Part shown: positions 9,570 through 17,446 of the stretch, in pieces
Layout of the letters: every line of letters begins with the position of its first letter
Numbering within the stretch: the stretch's first letter is position 1
NCBI GenBank assembly: GCA_964454675.1
Contig: CAYVUB010000002.1
Coordinates: 1-64,000 of the forward strand
Length of the DNA stretch: 64,000 nt
Direction of reading: 5' to 3'
Source of the DNA: CAYVUB01 sp964454675
GTDB lineage: Bacteria > Bacteroidota > Bacteroidia > Flavobacteriales > Flavobacteriaceae
Notes under the pieces: generated by a model
Told to the model about the DNA's origin: nothing
The model's input: the letters and a program-made list of their open reading frames with translations, nothing else
The model's database searches: none
Program-made: the position numbers and the translations under genes

Positions 9570-10646
9570 CTATCTAAAGATACTTAAATCAATTTTAAGA
9601 GAAAAAATATTGGAATACAAAGCAGCACTCTGGTCGCCAATATCGGTAAAAGCATAATCTATATGAATGCCCCGGTATTTGAATCCCACACCAAAATTAG
9701 GCTGAAAACTCATTTTTTCAGAGTTGTCAATCTGTAATTCGTTTTGAAAATTGCCAACGCCGGCTCTTAAAAACACCAAACCGGTATAACCAAACTCAAA
9801 GCCCAATGCCGGATTTATACTTGCAACAGACGTCGAAATAATATCGTTGTTTTGCTCAAAACGTACATTCAAATCAAAAGCCGTGGTCAAAGCATAATCA
9901 TAATTGAATACAAAAGTTTTTGAAATGCCCAATTGTAATTTTGGGATGGTAAGCTCTGTTGATTCGGGTACTTCCTGGTTTTGTCCTTCAACCGCATCAC
10001 GTATAGCCGCCAGTTTCTTTTTGTCAAAAGCCCATGCATTGAATGTTGTGCTGATATCCCGCGCCATAATACCAAATTTCCAGTTATTGCGCGATTCAAA
10101 CTGAACGCCGGCATCAAGACCAAAACCCCAAGACGATGCAAAATCGCCAATAACACGGCGTATCACTTTTGCATTAACACCATAACTGAAACCATCAAGC
10201 GGCAAGCGTCTTGCATAAGAAAATGTCAAACCGTAATCGGCTGCCGAAAACAGACTTATACGGTCATAATTGATGTTTCCTTCGCTGTCAATAAGCTGTG
10301 TGGTATCCAGAATATCATCAACACCAAAACGTATTAATGATATGGCAATAGCACTTCTGTTATCCAACGGCATTGCAAAAGCAGCATAGTTATAGTTGGC
10401 AATATTGGCAAAATAGCTGGCGTGCATTAAGGATAACTGGCTGTCCTCGAGATTGACCAGTCCGGCAGGATTCCAGTAGCCCGAGTTGACATCGGCAGTT
10501 TGTGATACTACGGCATTGCTCATACCGAGCGCGGCGGCATCAACCCCAATATTCATAAACTCGTTGGAATATTTACGTGCGGTCTGGCTATGGCAAACGA
10601 CTGTAAAAAGCAGAAAAATAAGCGGGATATAATTTCTCAAAAACAA
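9570..10646 (-). CDS. PorV/PorQ-like outer-membrane beta-barrel protein (PorV2-type, UPF0164)
   Basis: 358 aa. After a signal peptide ending at CHSQ comes the PorV/UPF0164 signature: NIGVDAAALGMSNAVVSQ and NSGYWNPAGLV, then alternating amphipathic strands typical of a beta-barrel with a C-terminal aromatic-rich end (SLKIDLSIFR). PorV is the outer-membrane shuttle of the type IX secretion system; this shorter paralogue is often called PorV2 and its precise job is not established. The start is TTG at 10646 or TTG at 10640; a CATCTTTG box at 10656-10663 leaves almost no leader, so either is possible. It is upstream of and probably co-transcribed with the DUF4105 gene. Confidence 0.78.
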   Translation of the reverse strand: MFLRNYIPLIFLLFTVVCHSQTARKYSNEFMNIGVDAAALGMSNAVVSQTADVNSGYWNPAGLVNLEDSQLSLMHASYFANIANYNYAAFAMPLDNRSAIAISLIRFGVDDILDTTQLIDSEGNINYDRISLFSAADYGLTFSYARRLPLDGFSYGVNAKVIRRVIGDFASSWGFGLDAGVQFESRNNWKFGIMARDISTTFNAWAFDKKKLAAIRDAVEGQNQEVPESTELTIPKLQLGISKTFVFNYDYALTTAFDLNVRFEQNNDIISTSVASINPALGFEFGYTGLVFLRAGVGNFQNELQIDNSEKMSFQPNFGVGFKYRGIHIDYAFTDIGDQSAALYSNIFSLKIDLSIFR

Positions 10647-10655
10647 AAATTTTTA

Positions 10656-10663
10656 CAAAGATG
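10656..10663 (-). promoter_or_regulatory. -7 promoter box for the PorV-like/DUF4105 pair
   Basis: The minus strand reads CATCTTTG, one mismatch from TAnnTTTG, 9 nt before the TTG start at 10646. No convincing -33 element seen. Confidence 0.4.
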
Positions 10664-10716
10664 CACAATATTTTTTATCTAATAAACTTGAAATTGATAC
10701 ACTTATTGTGTTGAAG

Positions 10717-10748
10717 TTGCATTAGACGTAAATAGTTTACTATTTTTA
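10717..10748 (+). promoter_or_regulatory. Weak promoter candidate for pssA
   Basis: TTG at 10717-10719, a 21-nt spacer and TATTTTTA at 10741-10748 (one mismatch from TAnnTTTG), 14 nt before the ATG at 10763. Confidence 0.35.
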
Positions 10749-10762
10749 CAAAAAATCACGAT

Positions 10763-11524
10763 ATGTCAGTAAAACATCATATTCCCAATGCTATTACCTT
10801 ACTCAACTTATTATCAGGTTCGGTGGCGGCTATTTTAGCAGTTCAAAATCATTTTACAGCAGCAGCTTTTTTTGTGTTTTTGGGCATTTTCTTTGATTTT
10901 TTTGACGGATTTATCGCCAGAAAATTACAGGTTCAAAGCGCATTGGGTGTACAGCTCGATTCACTTGCCGATGTAGTTACCAGCGGCTTGGTTCCGGGTA
11001 TTGTAATGTTCAAATTGCTGGCATTATCAGTTGGTGCTCCGGATTGGGATTCGGGTTCCGGTAAATGGAACACGTTGTTTAACTGGAGTGTTTTTGAACA
11101 TTCGCTGTTGCCGCTTTTGGGATTGTTAATTACTTTGGCATCGGCATACAGACTGGCAAAATTCAATATTGATGAAGACCAGCAAAGTTACTTTAAAGGT
11201 TTGCCAACACCTGCCAATGCCTTGATTATTTTGTCATTGCCGTTAATTGTAGAGTTTCACAATAGTGATGCTTTAAACGCCTTGATTTTAAATCCGTGGT
11301 TTTTGGTGGTACTGACTTTTGTGAGCTGTTACCTGTTGAATTCCAACATCAAACTTTTTGCATTGAAGTTTAAAACGTTCGGTTTTAAAGCCAATGCCGT
11401 ACGTTATATATTTTTGATATTGAGTTTGATTTTGCTTGTTGTGCTTCAGTTTGCGGCAATTCCCGTAGTGATTGTGCTGTATATTTTGATGTCTTTATTG
11501 TCGTCATATTCTAAGATTGAATAA
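10763..11524 (+). CDS. pssA: CDP-diacylglycerol--serine O-phosphatidyltransferase
   Basis: Makes phosphatidylserine, the precursor of phosphatidylethanolamine, from CDP-diacylglycerol and serine at the inner membrane. 253 aa. The CDP-alcohol phosphotransferase motif DGx2ARx8Gx3Dx3D is complete: Asp48-Gly49, Ala52-Arg53, Gly62, Asp66 and Asp70. The N-terminus IPNAITLLNLLSG and about eight hydrophobic segments match the membrane-bound (type II) enzyme. Its divergent neighbour is the PorV-like gene; the DUF808 gene follows 36 nt later on the same strand and may be co-transcribed. Confidence 0.93.
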   Translation: MSVKHHIPNAITLLNLLSGSVAAILAVQNHFTAAAFFVFLGIFFDFFDGFIARKLQVQSALGVQLDSLADVVTSGLVPGIVMFKLLALSVGAPDWDSGSGKWNTLFNWSVFEHSLLPLLGLLITLASAYRLAKFNIDEDQQSYFKGLPTPANALIILSLPLIVEFHNSDALNALILNPWFLVVLTFVSCYLLNSNIKLFALKFKTFGFKANAVRYIFLILSLILLVVLQFAAIPVVIVLYILMSLLSSYSKIE

Positions 11525-11560
11525 CAATTAACGAATAACAAATAACGATAACTAACATAG

Positions 11561-12445
11561 ATGGCTTCAGGATTTTTTGCCCTTTTAGATGATATTGCTG
11601 CTTTAATGGATGATGTTGCGGTAATGACTAAAGTTTCAACTAAGAAAACTGCAGCAATTTTAGGCGACGATTTGGCTGTTAATGCCGAGAAAGCCTTAGG
11701 GTTTTCGGCTTCCAGAGAATTACCCGTTTTGTGGGCAATAACCAAAGGTTCGGCACTCAATAAAGTAATTATTCTGCCTTTTGCGTTTTTGCTCAGTGCT
11801 TTTTTACCATGGTCAGTTACAGTAATACTTGTATTGGGTGGTTTGTACCTTGCTTATGAAGGCGCAGAGAAAATTTACCATTTTTTTGTGCCGGTTTCTC
11901 ATGAAAAACCAAGTGTTTTACAGCATCCCGAAGCATCGGAAGCAGATGTTTTAGAGTTGGAAAAAGCCAAGATTAAATCGGCTATTGTAACAGATTTTAT
12001 ATTGTCCATAGAGATTATCATTATTGCTTTGGGAGCCGTAGCCGGAAAACCGCTGCTGACCCAAATTTTGGCAGTTACCGCAGTGTCAATCATAGCAACC
12101 ATAGGTGTTTATGGTATTGTAGCGTTGATTGTAAGAATGGACGACGCAGGTTTACGGTTTATAAAACTTGGCAAAGGCAAAGGTTTTCTGTCTTTTATAG
12201 GGAATTTGCTGGTTAATGGTTTGCCTTGGGTTGTTAAGAGCTTGTCGGTTATTGGTACAATCGCACTGGTGCTTGTTGCCGGAGGAATTTTTGTGCATAA
12301 TATTGATGCCTTACATTCGTTTTTAGGATTTTTACCGGGTATTTTGCAGGAGTTTTGTGTGGGATTAATCTTTGGACTTGCCATTTTTATTATAGTAAAA
12401 TTGGTGAAATTTCTTTGGGGAAAAATCCGAACAAAATCTGAATAG
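11561..12445 (+). CDS. DUF808 family inner-membrane protein (YedI-like)
   Basis: 294 aa. The N-terminus MASGFFALLDDIAALMDDVA and the segment KTAAILGDDLAVNAEKA are hallmarks of DUF808/YedI proteins. Five to seven hydrophobic segments follow (about 65-90, 140-160, 165-190, 225-250, 260-285), with a charged cytoplasmic loop between. Function of the family is unknown. It lies 36 nt after pssA on the same strand without an obvious terminator, so they may share a transcript. Confidence 0.85.
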   Translation: MASGFFALLDDIAALMDDVAVMTKVSTKKTAAILGDDLAVNAEKALGFSASRELPVLWAITKGSALNKVIILPFAFLLSAFLPWSVTVILVLGGLYLAYEGAEKIYHFFVPVSHEKPSVLQHPEASEADVLELEKAKIKSAIVTDFILSIEIIIIALGAVAGKPLLTQILAVTAVSIIATIGVYGIVALIVRMDDAGLRFIKLGKGKGFLSFIGNLLVNGLPWVVKSLSVIGTIALVLVAGGIFVHNIDALHSFLGFLPGILQEFCVGLIFGLAIFIIVKLVKFLWGKIRTKSE

Positions 12446-12500
12446 GAAATAAGTTTTTAAAACGTTATATGTTTCTTAGTGCTGTTTATTCCGGTTAATT

Positions 12501-12532
12501 TTTGCGAAAAGCATTGTAAATAAATATCTTTG
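12501..12532 (+). promoter_or_regulatory. Promoter of the helicase gene
   Basis: TTTG at 12501-12504, a 20-nt spacer, then a perfect -7 box TATCTTTG at 12525-12532. The ATG follows at 12552, leaving a leader of roughly 14 nt. Confidence 0.72.
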
Positions 12533-12551
12533 AAAAATTGAACTTAATCCA

Positions 12552-14828
12552 ATGCAGGTTTCCGAATTAGCACAATACACCGTTAGTTTTATTAATCAGA
12601 CCAACCGAAATGTTTTTCTTACAGGAAAAGCAGGTACGGGAAAAACCACGCTTCTTAAAGAAATCATCAAAACCACACACAAAAATACGGTTGTGGTAGC
12701 TCCAACAGGAATTGCAGCCCTGAACGCAGGAGGAGTTACGATTCATTCGCTTTTTCAGTTGCCTTTCGGAGGATTTTTGCCTACGCATACACAACCACCT
12801 CAAATAGGTGAAAACATCCGTTTTGAAAACAGAAGTACGCTTCGAAGACATTTTAAAATGAACAAAATCAAGCAGAATGTTCTTCGCAATATGGAGCTTT
12901 TAATCATTGACGAAGTGAGTATGCTTCGTGCCGATTTGCTTGATGCAATGGATTTTATGCTGCAATCCGTTCGCAGAAATGATGAGGCTTTTGGAGGCGT
13001 TCAAGTGTTGTTTATAGGCGATTTGTTACAGCTGCCGCCGGTGGTGCGTCATGAAGATTGGAGCGTTCTTAAACAGTATTATTCGGGAATGTTCTTTTTT
13101 CATTCACACGTCATTCAGAAATATCCGCTGTTGTACATTGAACTTGATAAAATCTATCGTCAGACGGAGCAGGATTTCATCAATATTCTGAACAATCTTA
13201 GGAATAACCGGATTTCGCAAGAAGATATTCAGCTTTTAAACAAGTATGTAAAATCCGATTTTGACATCAAAAAACATCAGGGTTACATTACACTTACAAC
13301 GCATAATGCTAAAGCTGATGACATCAACAATCAGGCTTTAAAGGATTTAAAAGGAAAATCTTATAAATATTACCCTGAAGTGATTGGGGATTTTCCCGAG
13401 AAAATTTATCCTGTTGATGAGGTTTTAGAACTTAAAGTTGGTGCTCAGATTATCTTTATCAAAAATGATTTGAATTATGAAAAACGCTTTTTCAACGGGA
13501 AAATGGGAATCATCCATTCCTTATCAGAAGAAGAAATAATGGTTCATTTTCCCGAAGAAAATAAATTCATCGAAGTCGAAAAGCACGAATGGGAAAACAT
13601 CAGGTATTCGGTTGATGAAAATTCCAAAGACATAAAAGAGCAGGTTTTAGGAACATTTACGCATTATCCCATAAAACTGGCTTGGGCTATTACGGTTCAT
13701 AAATCGCAAGGCTTGACTTTTGACAAAGCAGTTTTAGACGTTTCACAGGTTTTTGTTTCGGGTCAGGCGTATGTCGCCCTTTCGAGGTTGCGTTCGCTTG
13801 AAGGCTTGGTTTTGCTCAAACCCATTCAACTTAACGGAATCACAAATGATGCGTCGGTGATGGATTATTCAAAGAATAAATCCGAAAAGGAAACCCTTGA
13901 GCAAGAACTCGACAGTCAAACCAGAAAATACATTCAGCACTGTATTACCAGGGCTTTTTCGTGGCGATTGATGCAAAGTGCCTGGAAAAATCATCTGCAA
14001 AGTTATGCTTCCGAACTTAAAAAAAGTAAAAAGCATGACTTTAAAAATTGGACAGAAGAGCAGTATGGTAAAATTGAAGAGTTGCTCGTTAATTCTGAAA
14101 AATTTATCTCGCAATTAAATAAGCTTTTTTACACCGAACCGTACGATTTTAATTTTATTCACGAGCGGTTTAACAAAGCTTACGATTATTTCTTTCCGAA
14201 ATTAGACGATTTGGTTTTTGAGGTTTTATATGCTTCGGAAAAAGTAAAGCGCATCAAAAAAATGAAAGGATTTTTTGAAGAAATTTCCGAATTGGAAGAA
14301 CTACAGATTAAAGCAGTTTTGGAACTCAAAAAAACCAAGCTTCTGGTTCAGGCAATTTCAGAAGGAAAACCGTTTTCAAAACAGACTTTAAAATCAAATT
14401 CCATTGAAGAATATCGAATAAACCATTTGGTAAAAATCTCGGAAACCATCAAAAAACACGCTTTGAACTTTGAAGACGATGACGATTTTGACGAGGGATA
14501 TTATGAAAAACCAAAAAAGGAAAAAGTTCAAAAAAAACCTACCACAGACATCACTCTGGAACTTTGGAACAAAAAAATGTCAGTCGAAGAAATCGCAACC
14601 GAACGGAAACTGACCGTAAATACTATTTATTCCCATTTAGCCAAGCTCATCGAAAAAAGAGCGGTTACTTTAGCTGATGTACTTCCGTCAGACAGAATTG
14701 CTGGACTTTACGAGTTATTTACCAATAATCCCGATAAAACTTCAGCCGAACTTCGGGAAATTTCAGACAATAAATTTTCGTGGGATGAGTTAAAATTGTT
14801 CAGAGCTACTTTGAATTTGGGGAAATAA
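12552..14828 (+). CDS. Pif1/RecD-like superfamily 1 DNA helicase with C-terminal HTH domain
   Basis: Predicted ATP-dependent DNA helicase, 758 aa. Walker A GKAGTGKTT at residues 25-33, Walker B LLIIDEVSML near 115-124, GDLLQLPPV (motif III type) near 157-165, and a C-terminal motor segment with TVHKSQGLTFDKAVLD and GQAYVALSRLRSL (motifs V-VI). Beyond residue 480 the protein is charged and helical, ending in a helix-turn-helix-like segment (VEEIATERKLTVNTIYSHLAKLI reduced: about residues 675-700). The final residues DNKFSWDELKLFRATL are repeated as two relics downstream (15512-15553 and 15762-15821), so the 3' end of this gene appears to have been replaced or duplicated. Likely role in DNA repair or replication restart, not proven. 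Confidence 0.88.
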   Translation: MQVSELAQYTVSFINQTNRNVFLTGKAGTGKTTLLKEIIKTTHKNTVVVAPTGIAALNAGGVTIHSLFQLPFGGFLPTHTQPPQIGENIRFENRSTLRRHFKMNKIKQNVLRNMELLIIDEVSMLRADLLDAMDFMLQSVRRNDEAFGGVQVLFIGDLLQLPPVVRHEDWSVLKQYYSGMFFFHSHVIQKYPLLYIELDKIYRQTEQDFINILNNLRNNRISQEDIQLLNKYVKSDFDIKKHQGYITLTTHNAKADDINNQALKDLKGKSYKYYPEVIGDFPEKIYPVDEVLELKVGAQIIFIKNDLNYEKRFFNGKMGIIHSLSEEEIMVHFPEENKFIEVEKHEWENIRYSVDENSKDIKEQVLGTFTHYPIKLAWAITVHKSQGLTFDKAVLDVSQVFVSGQAYVALSRLRSLEGLVLLKPIQLNGITNDASVMDYSKNKSEKETLEQELDSQTRKYIQHCITRAFSWRLMQSAWKNHLQSYASELKKSKKHDFKNWTEEQYGKIEELLVNSEKFISQLNKLFYTEPYDFNFIHERFNKAYDYFFPKLDDLVFEVLYASEKVKRIKKMKGFFEEISELEELQIKAVLELKKTKLLVQAISEGKPFSKQTLKSNSIEEYRINHLVKISETIKKHALNFEDDDDFDEGYYEKPKKEKVQKKPTTDITLELWNKKMSVEEIATERKLTVNTIYSHLAKLIEKRAVTLADVLPSDRIAGLYELFTNNPDKTSAELREISDNKFSWDELKLFRATLNLGK

Positions 14829-14839
14829 AATTCATTAAA

Positions 14840-14868
14840 TTTGTTGTTCGTTAGAATTACCACATTTG
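14840..14868 (+). promoter_or_regulatory. Promoter candidate for the small unknown gene after the helicase
   Basis: TTTG at 14840-14843, a 17-nt spacer and CACATTTG at 14861-14868 (one mismatch from TAnnTTTG). The ATG at 14883 is 15 nt downstream, which supports that start. Confidence 0.45.
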
Positions 14869-14882
14869 TTATTGTAAAAAAA

Positions 14883-15476
14883 ATGGGACTAAGTATCAAT
14901 TATAGCGGACGACTGAAAGATGCAAATTTATTAATGAATTTAATAGAGGAAGTTCGAGATGTTGCAAAAGTATATGACTGGAAATTTCACATCTACGATA
15001 CTGTTTTTCCTGATAATAAATTCAGTAATGAAACCGTTTTTGATAAAATTTTTGGCATAAACTTCACTCCAACCAATTGTGAAACAATTTCACTTACGTT
15101 TCTTTCTAATGGTGTAATGGTATGTCCGTCAAGAGTCCTGTTTTTTGCCGATTCCAAAAAGAAAGAAGAACGTAATTATATCTATACAACTTCGGTTAAA
15201 ACACAATATGCAGGAATAAAAACACATCAGTTTATTATTCTGTTTTTTAAATATTTAGACAACAAATATTTTGATGACTTCGAATTATCTGATGAAAGTG
15301 GTTATTGGGAAACAAATGATGAAGAAAAAATGATGAAGCAATTTCAAATTTATGATACACTGATAGATAATTTTGCTCTTGCTATCGAAACGTTACCTGC
15401 CAAAGAAAATGAAAATATGATTGTGTATCTTGAACGGTTAATGGAAAATGTCAATCGTCTGAAAAAAAATGATTGA
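14883..15476 (+). CDS. Conserved hypothetical protein inserted between helicase-tail copies
   Basis: 197 aa, soluble, no signal peptide or membrane segment. The frame is open back to 14841, but the ATG at 14883 (MGLSINYSGRLKDA) is chosen because a -7 box lies at 14861-14868. The layout (N-terminal MGLSINYSG, a CETISLTFLSNG core, then KTQYAGIKTHQF and a DESGYWETND motif) resembles a family of uncharacterised bacterial proteins I have seen in genomes but cannot name. It is visibly more AT-rich than its neighbours and sits exactly between the real helicase tail and a relic tail, so it was probably acquired together with that segment. No function is claimed. Confidence 0.7.
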   Translation: MGLSINYSGRLKDANLLMNLIEEVRDVAKVYDWKFHIYDTVFPDNKFSNETVFDKIFGINFTPTNCETISLTFLSNGVMVCPSRVLFFADSKKKEERNYIYTTSVKTQYAGIKTHQFIILFFKYLDNKYFDDFELSDESGYWETNDEEKMMKQFQIYDTLIDNFALAIETLPAKENENMIVYLERLMENVNRLKKND

Positions 15477-15490
15477 GCTAATAAATCATA

Positions 15491-15515
15491 TCAAGTTTTT
15501 CTGCGAAAAACTTGA
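15491..15515. other. Perfect inverted repeat downstream of the unknown gene
   Basis: Arms TCAAGTTTTTC (15491-15501) and GAAAAACTTGA (15505-15515), 11 bp perfect, 3-nt loop TGC. It lies 15 nt past the stop at 15476 and its right end overlaps the first relic helicase tail. It could end transcription, but there is no T-run after it on the plus strand, so its role is uncertain. Confidence 0.6.
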
Positions 15516-15553
15516 GGTTATTCAGAGCTACTTTGGGTTTGAAAAAGAAGTAA
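15512..15553 (+). pseudogene. Relic copy 2 of the helicase C-terminal tail
   Basis: Translates as LRLFRATLGLKKK then TAA. It matches LKLFRATLNLGK at the end of the helicase, with 15 identical consecutive bases (TTCAGAGCTACTTTG at 15521-15535 and 14799-14813). There is no start codon and no upstream domain, so this is a 3'-end remnant rather than a gene. Confidence 0.75.
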
Positions 15554-15761
15554 AGTTAAAATCAGGAAAAGTGTCTTATAACCCTGTTTTATGTCGTAAA
15601 AAGTGTAGTAAAATCAATTTTTAATGTCAGGAAAAGTGTTTTTTTGGGAATTTTCTGTGAAAAATACCGTCCCGAGACTGCTATCCGAACGTCACTTTCC
15701 GGTTATAGAGAGGAAAGTTGGATGGTCAATGTGCTTTTGTATATCATTGATAGGTTTTTAG
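15554..15761. other. Non-coding stretch between relic tails
   Basis: Part of the 352-base gap between 15476 and 15829. No credible ORF. A 14-base motif TCAGGAAAAGTGT occurs twice with variation (about 15561 and 15626). Weakly protein-like codons before the second relic tail suggest decayed coding DNA, but nothing recognisable. Confidence 0.4.
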
Positions 15762-15821
15762 GATAACGAATTTTCATGGGATGAGTTGCGATTGTATAGA
15801 GCTACACTGGGTTTGATGTAG
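15762..15821 (+). pseudogene. Relic copy 3 of the helicase C-terminal tail
   Basis: Translates as DNEFSWDELRLYRATLGLM then TAG; 14 of the first 18 residues equal DNKFSWDELKLFRATLNL at the helicase end (14766-14828). An in-frame stop lies directly upstream. The relic stop is 7 bp from the lptB stop, so this was probably the ancestral end of the helicase gene. Confidence 0.8.
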
Positions 15822-15828
15822 ATGGATG

Positions 15829-16569
15829 CTAAAACAAAATCTTCTTTTTACGAAGCTCAAAGTTTTGTCCCAGATACACCTTGCGTACCATGTCATCGGC
15901 AGCCAGTTCTTCAGGTTGTCCGGCTTTTAAAATGCCGCCCTCAAACATCAAATAGGTTCTGTCTGTAATGGCCAAAGTTTCCTGTACATTATGGTCGGTA
16001 ATCAAAATCCCGATGTTCTTTTTGGTCAATTGTGCTACAATACGCTGAATATCTTCTACCGCTACAGGGTCAACGCCTGCAAAAGGCTCGTCCAATAAAA
16101 TAAAACTCGGGTCGGTTGCCAGCGCACGGGCAATCTCGGTACGGCGACGTTCGCCACCCGATAATAAATCGCCACGGTTTTTGCGTATGTGTCCCAAACC
16201 AAATTCTTCAATCAACGATTCCATTTTGTCGTGTTGCTGTTTTTTTGACAGCTTTGTGAGTTGCAGCACGCTCAAAATATTGTCTTCGATGCTTAATTTC
16301 CTGAAAACCGATGCTTCCTGTGCCAGATAGCCTATGCCGTTTTGCGCACGTTTGTACATAGGGTAATTGGTAATGTTTTTATCGTCTAAATAAATTGTGC
16401 CGCCATTAGGTTTTATCAACCCGACAATCATATAAAAAGAGGTTGTTTTTCCGGCGCCGTTAGGTCCCAAAAGCCCGACAATCTCACCTTGATTAACTTC
16501 AAGAGAAACACTTTTTACAACTTGTCGCCCGTTGTAGGATTTCATTAGATTTTCGGCACTTAGTTTCAT
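15829..16569 (-). CDS. lptB: LPS export ABC transporter ATP-binding protein
   Basis: Cytosolic ATPase of the LptB2FG complex that extracts lipopolysaccharide from the inner membrane. 246 aa, usual length. Walker A GPNGAGKTT (35-43), Q-loop Gln84, signature LSGGE (136-140), Walker B ILLDE (157-161) and H-loop ITDHNV (about 194-199). The RRRTEIARALA stretch and PFAGVDPVAV are characteristic of LptB rather than other ABC ATPases. It lies 67 nt after tatC and close to kdsD, so KDO precursor synthesis and LPS export are neighbours. Convergent with the helicase relics. Confidence 0.95.
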   Translation of the reverse strand: MKLSAENLMKSYNGRQVVKSVSLEVNQGEIVGLLGPNGAGKTTSFYMIVGLIKPNGGTIYLDDKNITNYPMYKRAQNGIGYLAQEASVFRKLSIEDNILSVLQLTKLSKKQQHDKMESLIEEFGLGHIRKNRGDLLSGGERRRTEIARALATDPSFILLDEPFAGVDPVAVEDIQRIVAQLTKKNIGILITDHNVQETLAITDRTYLMFEGGILKAGQPEELAADDMVRKVYLGQNFELRKKKILF

Positions 16570-16636
16570 AATTGTGATGTTGATGATGCTAAAAATAGTA
16601 AAATAGGTCTAAGTCAAGCTGTTTTTTTATACAAGT

Positions 16637-17446
16637 TTAACGGGTTTCCTGTTTTTTATAGACAAACGCAGAGATAAAAATACTTATTTCGTACAAAATT
16701 AATATAGGTATCGCCACAATAATCTGGCTTGCCACATCGGGTGGCGTGATGATTGCCGAGATGATTAACACAACAATTAGTGAGTGTTTTCGGTACTTTC
16801 TTAAAAATTGCGGTGTTACCAAGCCTATTTTGGTTAAAAAATAAATAACGATAGGCAGCTCAAAAACCAAACCGCTTGCCAGCGATGCCGACCGCACCAA
16901 TGAAATATACGAATCCAAATCTATTTCGTTTGAAATCTCTGTACTTACCTGATAAGTGCCCAAAAAGTTGATGGATAACGGTGTGACGATATAATACCCA
17001 AAAAGAACACCCAGAAAAAACAATAGAGAAGAAATAACGATAAATCCTCTCGAATTTTTACGTTCGTTTTCAAGCAATCCCGGACTTATAAATTTCCAAA
17101 GTTGATAAATGACATAAGGAAAAGCAATCACAAAACCCACATATATGGATGTCCATAAATGCGCCGAAAACTGTCCTGCCATAGTTCTGTTCTGAATCCT
17201 GAACGGAAAAGACTCTGCACAAAACGTGGTTTCTACATTAAGGTATGTTGATATATCACAAAACCATCGGTATGTAGGGAAGCTCATTTGCTTAGGGCCA
17301 AAAATAACCGTGTCAAAAATGAATGATGAGAAGAAAAATGCCACAACGCCGCCTATAACGATTGCTGCAGTGGAGCGTATCAAATGCCAGCGTAATTCTT
17401 CAAGATGATCTAAAAAAGACATCTCATTGGTGTTCTTTTTTGCCAT
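16637..17446 (-). CDS. tatC: Twin-arginine translocase subunit TatC
   Basis: Polytopic core receptor of the Tat pathway for folded proteins with RR signal peptides. 269 aa with six hydrophobic segments. The N-terminal FLDHLEELRWHL (Glu16/Glu17 region), PYVIYQLWKFISPGL cytosolic loop, and ELPIVIYFLTKIGLV are typical. An insertion between the first two membrane segments (about 45-90, with SAESFPFRIQ) is common in Bacteroidota TatC. Its ATG overlaps the kdsD stop by one base (TAATG), showing translational coupling. Confidence 0.95.
   Translation of the reverse strand: MAKKNTNEMSFLDHLEELRWHLIRSTAAIVIGGVVAFFFSSFIFDTVIFGPKQMSFPTYRWFCDISTYLNVETTFCAESFPFRIQNRTMAGQFSAHLWTSIYVGFVIAFPYVIYQLWKFISPGLLENERKNSRGFIVISSLLFFLGVLFGYYIVTPLSINFLGTYQVSTEISNEIDLDSYISLVRSASLASGLVFELPIVIYFLTKIGLVTPQFLRKYRKHSLIVVLIISAIITPPDVASQIIVAIPILILYEISIFISAFVYKKQETR

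Noticed and set aside
14766..15821. Insertion sequence at the helicase end
   Set aside because: No transposase fragment and no terminal inverted repeats with target duplication; only helicase-tail relics are seen.
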